64,000 bases of DNA from Semisulcospira habei (lineage: Eukaryota > Mollusca > Gastropoda > Semisulcospiridae), in the NCBI GenBank assembly GCA_036245525.1, contig BTPG01000003.1, positions 215,038,449 to 215,102,448 on the forward strand. The letters are read 5' to 3'. The notes beneath the pieces are model-generated. The model did no database searches. It was not told where the DNA came from and worked only from the letters and a program-made list of their open reading frames with translations. Positions 48,201 to 58,955 of the stretch are shown here, piece after piece (the stretch's first letter is position 1; each line of letters starts with the position of its first letter). Made by a program: the position numbers and the translations under genes.

Positions 48201-49205
48201 AGACCACACCATATCATGTTGGACTTACCGCCACCATTCGCTGGACCTTTTTTTGGACGCTCTGGACGTCGCGGTTCGGTGCCGCAGGCTTCAGCCCAGT
48301 GCGGCAAAGTGAAAGTTGGATTTTCTTCGTAGTTGCACGGGAATTGGATGTTACCGCGCACGGATAGATGCAACTGGAAGTGACCTTATGCAGCTGGATG
48401 GCGTATACGTGTTTGCGTGAACTGCGACAGCCGTCAAGGACGTCTGACACTCTACAGCAGCTATAGTAACGTGCGTATTCGGGGATCCCATCAGACGGGG
48501 CCCTGTCAGGGTTGCTCTTTCTGTGTCAGGTAGGGACTTAAAGTTTTGTTCGATGTCGTCTACTGACAAATTGCTGAACCCGGACCTTTAAAAATGAGAT
48601 TTTTGCGTTGTTTAACTAATCAGGGGAGAATTACTCTGATGGCAAATGCTATCCATGGAGTGAAACGTGCACACGTGTGAGGCAGTTCCTGTACTCGTGA
48701 ATGCGTAGAATTAGAGATCAGCCGTGCGTGACAGCAACGTCTGATTGATTCTGATATCACAGTGCCGTTTCTTCTGCAACGAACGATACCTGACAACAAA
48801 CGAGTCTACCACATGCGTAGACAACACTTTAAACATCTACAAGAGCATAGCTCCTCACGAGCCCTCCCCCCCTCCGGCTCATGAGGATCTATGCCTTTTG
48901 GAGATGTTTGGAGTGTTGTCTTTACTTATGGTACGAGCTGGTTATCCGCCGTCTCGTTTGTTGTTGGGAGTCGTTGGTTGCAAAAACAAAAGCTAACTAT
49001 TGAACGATATTCACGAAATAATTATTGTTAAGGTTTTGCGTGCTGGCCACCGTTACAATTGATAGTACCGTGGATGCATGCACAAGGGGCCCGGGTTATT
49101 TCAGTCCAAGTGGGACAGACTGCCAGAGATGTTTGCCACTTACACTAATTAGGCACTATTCCTGAGCTATGGTTTGCATTTTCTGTGGTTTGCATTTTGT
49201 CGCAG

Positions 49206-49316
49206 CTGTGAATATCTGTACCAGCAACCCCTGTCAGCATGAAGGGACCTGTCAGCAGCTCAATAACAAGTATACCTGCAGATGCACGAGTGAATGGGCA
49301 GGAACCAGATGTGAAG
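49206..49316 (+). CDS. EGF-like exon 3 of the host gene
   Basis: The acceptor TTTTGTCGCAG ends at 49205; the donor GAAG|GTGCGG is at 49316/49317. The 111-bp exon is phase 1-1: VNICTSNPCQHEGTCQQL, then NNKYTCRCTSEWAGTRCE. Canonical EGF spacing holds, with aromatic Tyr before Cys4 and the WAGTRC bend. The exon ends in G, so a further phase-1 exon is expected beyond it, but none was recognised in the remaining 14.7 kb. Same strand, phase and style as the exons at 36358 and 43899, so one gene is the simplest reading. Confidence 0.92.
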
Positions 49317-49370
49317 GTGCGGATATGCCAGCGTGAGACATGACATGTTATGTACCATGCCATCAGTTAA

Positions 49371-49527
49371 CCCATTTAGCCCCAACGCCCCATAGCAGTA
49401 GACGGATGGACCAAGCTAATCTGGCACTACCTTTGAATAAACATGGTCGATTCATTTTTGCAACTGGGACTTAGTCATTAGGGGACGCCTAAAAAAAATG
49501 GAAGATGCGGCATTGGGATTAAATGGG
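49371..49527. mobile_element. 157-bp MITE with TTAA duplication
   Basis: TTAA|CCCATTTAGCCCCAACGCC at 49367-49389 and GGCATTGGGATTAAATGGG|TTAA at 49509-49531 form imperfect 19-bp TIRs. It is piggyBac-like by target and CCC ends. The internal AAGCTAATCTGGCACTACCT matches 36570-36590. Confidence 0.82.
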
Positions 49528-49753
49528 TTAAAATAATACGATCAAGACTTTTTCGCTAGGAGAAGGAAGTGATATTACATGTAACAGGATGATACAGTGC
49601 GTCTGTAACCCCCGAAAGCCCAGTAATAATATTATGAGATTACAGTGTTGATATAGTATACACTCATTGAGAGAAAGTTACATTCATAAGATAACTTTCG
49701 TCGGACCGTTTGTACCCCGCTGATGTGAGAAGAGCACATCACGTTTTCAACAG

Positions 49754-49867
<114 letters not shown>

Positions 49868-49919
49868 TGTAATTCACTTAGTTAGATGGCTAAAGTGCGA
49901 CAGCAAACGTAAGACTTAT

Positions 49920-50887
49920 TGACAAGGTCATAAAGATATGTGCAATAAAACAATATTCAGCCCATACAATAAGTCACACATGAGGAACAGATATACATGA
50001 CTACTGCCACTATTCAATGGAAAATTTAAACTTTGGCCAGAAATAGCCATGTCTTTGAAAAAAAATTAAATGTTTTTCTCAAATACTTTTTTCAACGTCA
50101 AACCCAGACTTAATGCAGAGATACCAGATGGGAAGACGTTTATATGCATATTAATTAAGGTGACCCTTGAAGGTTAAAGGGTCAAACGAGGTCAGCAGAT
50201 GTGAGAAAAATGCCAATTTGAGACAGAATTGTAGCCTTTATCAAACGTTTCACAAACGTCTCAATCGAACTTGGAACAAAGGTATCGGGTCATAAGATCT
50301 TAATATGCAGACTAATTCAGTTGTGGGGGGGGGGGGGGTGTTCAGAAATATTTCCGAATAGAAACTTTCTTCTCAAATATTCATTTCAACTTTAAACCAA
50401 ACTTGTTACAGTGATAAATGATTATAAAATCATTGTATGCATTTTATTTTGAATGACCCCTCGGAAAGTTTCAGAAAATTCTGAAGACGAAGGGTAGCAC
50501 GAGCAGCAAATGACGTCACAATAAGCTTCACATCATGGCATCGCTAGTCTCACGTCTCACTACGCCGTGTACGCAGTGACGAGTTTGATGTTTGACGTCA
50601 CTCATCCAAAAGGCACGCAGCCTCTCCCAGGGCTGACTGTTTTCTTCCACACAGACACTGCTTGTGCTGACTGTTTGATGGGAGTATATATTCGATCCAA
50701 AACTTTCAAACATGAATTAATTATTAGTAAAACAAATGTTGAAGAGATAAAACGCTGGATTACGAACTCATCCAATACCTATTTCAAAGCTAGCTATATG
50801 CACAATTCCAAGTGAATAGAACAAAAATTACGGACTCAAATGTGGTTCAACCAACTTTCTTTACGCGGTCTTCCTAAATCAAACTGT

Positions 50888-50890
<3 letters not shown>
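49920..50890. other. Intron or intergenic dispersed-repeat sequence
   Basis: Contains the AGGTCA/GGTGACC-type repeat (50100-50300) and an 11-13 base G-run at about 50325-50338. No gene. Confidence 0.45.
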
Positions 50891-50891
<1 letters not shown>

Positions 50892-50984
<93 letters not shown>

Positions 50985-50990
50985 AGGGTT
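50892..50990. repeat. (GA)n microsatellite
   Basis: About 41 GA units, then GGGAGAGGGAGAGGG. Confidence 0.97.
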
Positions 50991-51519
50991 TGTAATAAAG
51001 TGTATCACATCGCACACTATCCGATTAAAAGGCCTGTTTGTTTCGGCCGGCCGGACACACTCTTTTCTCACAACAAGTCAGTCAATTTTTTGTGTTTAAG
51101 AATGAGGTGTGTTTCGAGGACGTTTTGCTTTCAAAGCCGGTACTCCTCTCGTCAGCGGACCAAACCGTTTGAGACATCCACTTTCACAGCAGTTTTTGGC
51201 TGTTGTTGTTTCAGTCTCCTACATTTAACCCCGATTTACTTATCGGGCCAGATGTGTTTGCCCCTGGCTTTGGGGCATGTTTATTAATTGTTTTTTTACG
51301 TTTTTACCAAGATAATTCTTTTTCCTCGTCTTATTTGACCGAGGGTGAGAAGCTTAGTTTGCTTCGTTGGGTGTAGGTATACCTCTCTGGTCCACACAGT
51401 GAGGGAGGTCATTATGGCAGTGCGCTTCTATGCCTTGTGGGTTGTTTCCCCGTGATTTTATTCAATTCCTGATTCCTCATTATCTAAGTTTTAAGGAGAT
51501 TAGCCTGTCTCCTAGATTT

Positions 51520-53437
51520 TTTTGTGTCTTTTATATGCGATCAGAGGGGGTGTCGCGAAGATGTTCCTGCATTCCGGGTCATTACTGATTTTGGTCCAAT
51601 GTCTTTTGATGGCACTTGAGAGCCCTTTGGTGGCTGGGTTATATTTGGTCGTTAATACCAACGGGGGGGGGGGGGGGGATGTTTGTTTCTTTTTCTTCCC
51701 CTTAGGGTTTTCTTGTATTAACGTTTCCCTTGGTGTGTCGAGAATTTAAGCTGAGAGGGCGGTTAGCTCGGTTTGCCCATAACCCCTCGCTCGTAGTTTG
51801 GTATGGAATAGGTCGATTTCTTCGATCCTTTCCGCTGCGTTGGAGCACTTTCTTGCGATGCGGAGTATTTCACCTTTTACTAGTCCTTTGAAAACTGCTG
51901 GTGGGTGGGCCGACAGGTGGTGTAGGTACTGGTACGTTTCAGTTGGTTTCCTGTACATTTTGATGTCCAGATGTCCTGATTGTTGGAACTTTTCCCCTTT
52001 GTACATTCTTATGTCTAGGAATGTGGCTTCTGTGTTGCTGATTTTATACGTGAAGTTTATGCCTTCCGTGTGTGAGTTAGCAAGAGTGAAGTATTGGTGA
52101 ATTGTTTCTTCCTCTGCTCTCACGATCATTAGCCCATCGTCACGGTAACGCCAGTGGTGTAGAATTGAGGCCTTGTGGGTGAAACTGTCTGTTACGTTAT
52201 TTAGGATGCTTGCCATTAGGAGGTCACTACATGATGGTGACGGGACTTGCCCCATGGCACATCCAATTGTTTGTTTGTAGTGTTTACCGTTAAAGGTGAA
52301 GATGTTGTTTTTAAGCATCAGTTCAAGAAGATCCACTATTACTTGTCTTTTGATTTCTGACATCGGTGGACATTTCAGTGATGATGGGAGGGCCTCTTTT
52401 GTGGCCTGTAGGAGTGCGTCTTGGTCAAGGACTGAGTGTACATGTTTGACACGTCGTATACGCATATTTTTATGTCTCTTTCAAAGGACAGATTTTCCAA
52501 GATTCTAATCAACGTTGGTGTGTCTTTCAAGTAGGTTGACAACTTCTCTACGAAGGGGAGTAGATAGAAATCTACTAGATGCCCGATGGAGTAGGTCGGC
52601 GTTGATACTTGTGATATGATCGGTCTCCCTAACACTTTTAGCTCGTCAGTTAGACCAACGTTTTCGGCTTCCCTGAGCTGTTCAAGTGTTAGTTGATGCG
52701 TTTTTGGAAGGGTGTACAGGTGGCCGGGGTCTTTTGTAGTTCGAGATTGTAGCAGGAATCTGTGCGTTATCTCGTCGATTTGCCCTCTTTTGTACAGTTG
52801 GTGTATTGTTTCCAGGATTTTACCGAGTACGTCATTCATGTTAGGCGGGGGTATCATTTGGTAGTGGATCCCTCCGAGTTGCCTTTCTGCTTCTTGTATA
52901 ATAGTCTTTCCTGTTTTGGAGGACTATTGTTGAGCATTTATCTACCTTTTTTATTTATTATGCCCTTATTTGTTTTCAGTTGCCGGATCGCTTCATATTC
53001 TTCTTTTGTGAAGTTTGGTTTAGTAGGGATCCGTTGTAGGTGGGATAACTCTTCCCTGGTGTTGCTGATGTATGTCTCTAAAGCGTCGTTTCCCTTAGGA
53101 GGCTCATGCCCAGTTTTTAACCTGAATGGGTGTAGCGGTGTTTCTTCCCCAGGTGTGCTGTAGTGGTATCTGCACCGCATGTTTCGGGCAAGCTCTAAGA
53201 AGTCCATCGTAACTTCCCTTATGATCCCTCTAGTATGCGGGGTAGGAATGAATTTTATCCCCGGGATAGCGCTAGGTATTGTGCGTCTGTTAGTTGGATG
53301 TCAGACAGGTTAGTTACGAACTGTTTGGCTTTATTTAGTTTAGCCGTTCGTTGTTTTGTCTTTTTTTCAATGGGGGAGTTTTGGCTCCGTTGTTGAGCTC
53401 TTGCTGCTTTGCGTCGAGCGCTGCTTCGTCGTGTCAT
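51520..53437 (-). pseudogene. Penelope-like element reverse transcriptase, frameshifted
   Basis: Minus strand, N to C: KQFVTNLSDIQLTDAQYLAL, a frame break, then IKFIPTP and MDFLELARNMRCRYHY (53160-53260); FTKEEYEAIRQLKTNKGI; a break near 52930; YTLPKTHQ and VLGRPIISQVSTPTYSIGHL (the LPKTHK and GRPI blocks); KDTPTLIRILENL; VYDVSNMYT; a break near 52440; KQTIGCAMGQVPSPSCSDLL; HHWRYRDDGLMIV (catalytic YxDD); FLDIRMYKG; and YLHHLSAHPPAVFKGLVKGE. The frame ends at 51746, but TTKYNPATKGLSSAIKRHW and FATPPLIAYKRHK (51530-51680) continue the linker typical of Penelope-like proteins. No GIY-YIG nuclease follows. Penelope-like RTs are related to telomerase RT. Confidence 0.88.
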
Positions 53438-53757
53438 GTTTATCAGTGTTGTGCCGATTGCTCCACGAGTGGTGGGGCTTTGTGGGGGCAGTTAGTGGGT
53501 CCTTGCGGCGTCCGGGGCGCTCGCTGTGTTTGGTGGCGTGGTGTGTGCTTTGGCTCGCTCGCTGCCTTGGCATGACGTTTTGCCCTTTTGATATTTTTGG
53601 GCTTTAGCGCTTTTTATTCAAGAGCTAGCATCGCTGAATTTCTTGTTAATTACCATAATCTTATTTGACCATGATTGTGGAGGAACAGATTGACCGTTCT
53701 TGGGACAGTTTGTGGCCCTTAAAAGGGCCTTTTTCTGTCAGTTTCGACATGGATGGA

Positions 53758-54429
53758 TTATGGAAAAAGCTTTCGCTTTTTTCCGCCCAACCACGAGCGG
53801 GGTGCCGTTGACGCCTTTCGGTGCAGCTTCGCCTTGTATTCGGCGATATTTCTGGTTTCTTTGGCCTCCAAGGTTTGGAGCTCGGTCTCGAAAGCTTGTA
53901 GTGGTTCTCCTTTTAGGTTGGCGCGGGCGGCTTTGATAGCTTTGTTAAGCTCGTCCGTTTTCTTGTCGACTGTACGGTTTCCCTTTTCGAGGATCTTTGT
54001 ACGAACCCAGCTTTCGCATTCTCTGAGTGTTGCGGAGAGTGCTTTATGGTCCTCGTCTTTTTGGCGTTGAGTGCCACCGAGGTATGCTTTGTGGGCTATA
54101 TGGATCTCGAAGACTCCACATGGCCTTTCGTACTTGATTTCATGGTCCATCCCCGCTGTCATAGTACACCATTTCTCTCTATTTTTGAACATATACGAGA
54201 TGTTTTGTACATGTTCGAGGTAGGCGCTGCTTGGTGCAGAGGATGGCGCTCCCCAGGCGGACGAGGTTGACGGTAGGGTGATGTCCAAATTCGGTCGCCC
54301 TGTCAAATCCAAAGCCTCCTTCTTTTCGGCCACGCGTTTTCTCTGTCGATGTTCCAGTAGGCGGGCTTGGCTAGCCATAATTTCATCTTGGCTTGGTGCA
54401 TCTTCTTCTCCTTGGGAGTCGTGCTCCAT
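53758..54429 (-). CDS. Hypothetical ORF upstream of the Penelope-like RT
   Basis: A 223-codon minus frame from ATG (MEHDSQGEEDAPSQDEIMAS). It has an acidic N-terminus, basic HRQRKRVAEKKEALDL, a middle with YMFKNREKWCTMTAGM and KYERPCGVFEIHIAHKAYLG, and a heptad-like C-terminus (TDELNKAIKAARANLKGEPL, LQTLEAKETRNIAEYKAKLH). No family is recognised. Same strand and 320 bp upstream of the RT frame, so it may be an accessory ORF of that element. The intact frame contrasts with the broken RT. Confidence 0.55.
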   Translation of the reverse strand: MEHDSQGEEDAPSQDEIMASQARLLEHRQRKRVAEKKEALDLTGRPNLDITLPSTSSAWGAPSSAPSSAYLEHVQNISYMFKNREKWCTMTAGMDHEIKYERPCGVFEIHIAHKAYLGGTQRQKDEDHKALSATLRECESWVRTKILEKGNRTVDKKTDELNKAIKAARANLKGEPLQAFETELQTLEAKETRNIAEYKAKLHRKASTAPRSWLGGKKRKLFP

Positions 54430-54519
54430 CTATTTTTCGTCGATCACCAGTTTCTGTTCCATTTTTGCTGTTAGGTTGTTCATGATAGAACTGAATGAGC
54501 ATTCATTCCATTCATTCAT

Positions 54520-54650
54520 TAGTTCCTTTTTAACGTCCCGCTGGAACAAAAGTGATCGGGGAAATGAGCATTTTCATTCATTTTCTCCATTTTAATGTCC
54601 CACTAGCACAAAATGTGATCGGGGAAAATGAGCATTCGAGATTGCCCGGC
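54520..54650 (-). repeat. Two tandem SINE-tail units (GGGACGTTAAA type)
   Basis: On the minus strand, CCGATCACTTTTGTTCCAGC then GGGACGTTAAAAAGG at 54531-54565, with a second copy (GGGACATTAAAATGG) at 54588-54630. ATTC repeats flank them. Confidence 0.6.
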
Positions 54651-55082
54651 TTAAATACTTTTTGGCCAGCTTGTCCTGCGCGTGGGGCTGCCACGTCATG
54701 GTCATGTAGTCATTTATTGGTGTCCGCCTTATTGGCCTTTCTAGCCTTAGGGGGGCCGCTCCGTCCTAGGCGTGTCCCCCCAGGCCACCACTATTAGTAG
54801 AGTTTCGGCCCTTTGCCTCTATCTTTCTTCTTTGTTCGTTGCCGTCCCTTTTCCTAGGGTTTGTGCATTTTTAACTCTTGGCCGGTATGGCTGTGCTTTA
54901 GTTTCATTGCGTTGATAATAATATTTTTGTATTTAAGCGTTTGTTCCCTTTTTCCTCCTTTTTTCTTTTTCTTCTCCTACCTCTTCATTTTGATGGCGAG
55001 TTAGTTTTATGATTTTTAGGAAATTAGAGCTTTGTACCTCTATGGTACGGGTGCGTCTCGAAGCTTTGCGTCGCGCCAGCTC

Positions 55083-55131
55083 TCCACGTACATCAAAAGA
55101 TAAAACATATGTAAGTAAAAAGACCCATCCA
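55083..55131 (-). mobile_element. LINE 3' UTR scrap shared with LINE copy i
   Basis: ACATCAAAAGATAAAACATA through AAAAAGACCCATCC here matches 5897-5938 almost exactly, followed in both by a C-run. Confidence 0.75.
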
Positions 55132-56060
55132 CCCCCCCCCACCACCACCACTCAGAGGGGAAAAAAATACATATGGGCCCCAGTGTTTCGTGGTAATTGA
55201 GCGCCTAATCCCGGCTATGGCGGAAGTGCTCGCACTTGAGACCGTAATGCCGGATGGCTCCGCTGTCCTCACTAGTGTACACGCAAACCGAGTGCAGGAG
55301 TTGTACAGTGCTATTCTTAGCCTGGCCTTTACTTTCTTACTTTTCAGCCTTTTCAAGTTGGCAAAGCGATCCGGCTGTCGCCATTGCTAACGACGCTGTC
55401 CGACATTTTGTTTTTACTCTCCTCTCACGACTTTTTAAAAAATTTGATATTATGGCAATTGTTATTATACTGCAGTATTTTGTTTAAGGTGAAATATTTT
55501 TAAAAAATGTTTCAATATAAACATTTTATTTAAAATGCTTAGAATGATCTACAGTTGCTACAATACTTTGGCTTTGAGTGTACGTGTAGTTTTAGTGTTG
55601 TTTGGCTGCCTCACGTGGTGCATGTGTAAGATGCCAGACCAGAACTGAACTGTGCATGGCTGTAAGGGCTCATACACTTTTTAGAGTAACCAGGCAGTTA
55701 CAACTTTCGGCTTACACATGTGAGCAATCGAAAACCGACATTCCACACGGTTTCTTGAGCGGCTAGCCGCTCGATCACTAACTAGCCAAACTCTTTCTGG
55801 TACTCTATGACTAGAAAATAGAGGTAAATGAAACCTGCAGGCAGATATTAATCACTAAAGGTTTCGGAACCTTAAAGAGACATGAAAGTATATGCCGGCC
55901 ACATACACACTGCCGCCGGTTTCATTATTGCACTGATGTGGAAAGTGCTCTCTGGTACGCTACAAGGGAACAGCAGAACTAAATAAAATGGACAGGCAGA
56001 GTTAAATCACTGTAGATTTTTGACCTTACGAAGAATCATTTAGGTATATGCCGCCGACAT
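55132..56060. other. No gene recognised
   Basis: A C-run and an ACC repeat at 55132-55151 are the only simple repeats. A 66-codon plus frame (55190-55390) has no family resemblance. Confidence 0.4.
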
Positions 56061-56075
56061 GTTCCCTGCAGCTCT

Positions 56076-56390
56076 GTACAGTTTTCCATCCTGCCCCGCT
56101 TTGCCCGAAAGGAATAGATTCACATTAGCCTCTGATGTCCAAGGGGCTCGTGAGATCCAGCTGTTTATGACAAACATAATCTCCTCCTGCTGTCCCTTTC
56201 AATGCGGGAGATTTAGGCAGTTGTGGACGGCTTACAGTTTTCCGTCCTGCCCAGCTATGCCCGACTGAAATGAATAGATTCACATTAGCCTCTGATGTCA
56301 AAGGGGCTCGTGAGATCCAGCTCTTTATGACAAACGTACTTTTAAATGCGCGAGCTGCAGGTTGTGGACAGCTTTAAGATGGCTTTGTGT
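56076..56390. repeat. About 157-bp tandem duplication
   Basis: ACAGTTTTCCRTCCTGCCC and AATAGATTCACATTAGCCTC..AGATCCAGCT occur twice (56076 and 56231 onward). The second copy lacks about 25 bp. Confidence 0.88.
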
Positions 56391-56399
56391 CAGTTGTGT

Positions 56400-57180
56400 G
56401 TTGTAGTGTGAAGGGAGACAAAATACACTCAAACAAAAGTAATTTATCAATAGCTGACCATTTAAAGCATTCTAAATAAAACATTTGATTGTAAACACGT
56501 CAAAACATTGTTACAAGTTTCCTGGCAATATAGCAATAGATTATCAATTTCAACAGTATCACATTTATATTAAAAAAAAAACCCAAAGAGAGTAAAACCA
56601 AGATGTCGGACCGCGTCGTTAGCAATGGAATCAGCGATCGCTTTGCCGACTTGAAAAGCTGAGAAATTTTAGAAAGGGAGGCCTCAGAGTAAAAATAGAC
56701 TGTACAGAGACCTCTGGAAAGGGTTGGGAATTTGTTTACAGTACACATAAACACGCCGGCACGACCAGGGAGCGATAAAGCGGCCGCGGCGAGCTGTTAA
56801 AGCGGCCGAGGCGTTGACAGTTTCTGTCGTTATGTTGAGGTAAGAGGCAGTCTGGCACCAGATTCTAGTGAGGCCTGTACTAAAATTTCCTGTACTATGG
56901 CTGGTCACATCAAGCCATCGTTAAAAAACAAAAAAAAAACAACAAACAAACAAAACAAAGACAAATATCTCAGTGCAGTAGCAGAGCCGAGTAGAACTTG
57001 TACAAGGGCTGTACAACTAAGCGGGCAGTCGAAAACGCGCTTTCTATATTTCTCTGTTGTAGGGGGATAGTCACTGTCAGTGCGCGCACTTGGAGCCAAC
57101 CGGATCCAACCACGCAACATCCAGATCTGGAGCTGATACCCCTACGAAAACGCTTAAGAAGAAACCGGGCCCATATGAGA
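56400..57180. other. No gene recognised
   Basis: A-run near 56568-56582 and an A/CAAA-rich run near 56924-56960. No coding sequence supported. Confidence 0.4.
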
Positions 57181-57189
57181 AATTAAAAT

Positions 57190-58562
<1,373 letters not shown>

Positions 58563-58955
58563 GATGAAACTTTATTACATAACAGTAGAAGTTTTGACAG
58601 ATACAAATACGTCATTTTTCAAACTTGCCGTTTCTAACGTTCTACAACATGAAATATAATGAAGACAAACAAAAAATATTTAACGCAAATTAAAAAAAAA
58701 AAGAAGTAAATAAGTACAGACACACGCAGTACAGAAAATAATACTACTAAGGTAGCAATAAACAAATACAAAAAAGGAAGTAACACTCCTCAGCACAAAT
58801 TACATAGGAGAAAAATCATAGCACAGCAAAAACAAGCACAAAGTACCAAGAATCAAACATACATACACACACCTTTACAGCCGTGTAAATGCACGCACTA
58901 ACATATATACATTTACATAACCTTTCATCAGAATGACAGGATAAAAATAATATAT

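Larger units (their letters stand above)
45974..48587. mobile_element. TTAA-flanked DNA transposon with long TIRs, no transposase seen
   Basis: AGGTCCGGGTTCAGCAATTT-like ends are inverted at 45974 and 48587, each bordered by TTAA (45970-45973 and 48588-48591). Inverted similarity continues inward for about 350 bp (CTGACACAGAAAG, GTCAGACGTCCTTGACGGCT, GTCCACAGCGTCC and others), with the left arm missing parts of the right. A TTAA target with long TIRs fits Kolobok or piggyBac-like elements. The interior holds a LINE scrap (46575-46985) and AT-rich filler, so it is non-autonomous. Confidence 0.78.

Noticed and set aside
50567..50815. Possible extra EGF or Cys-rich exon (HTDTACADCLMGV)
   Set aside because: Only two cysteines after an acceptor-like CCACACAG, no EGF spacing, no donor in phase.
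53351..53607. Cys/Val-rich plus frames opposite the Penelope-like element
   Set aside because: Antisense of the better-supported minus-strand RT N-terminus and leader.
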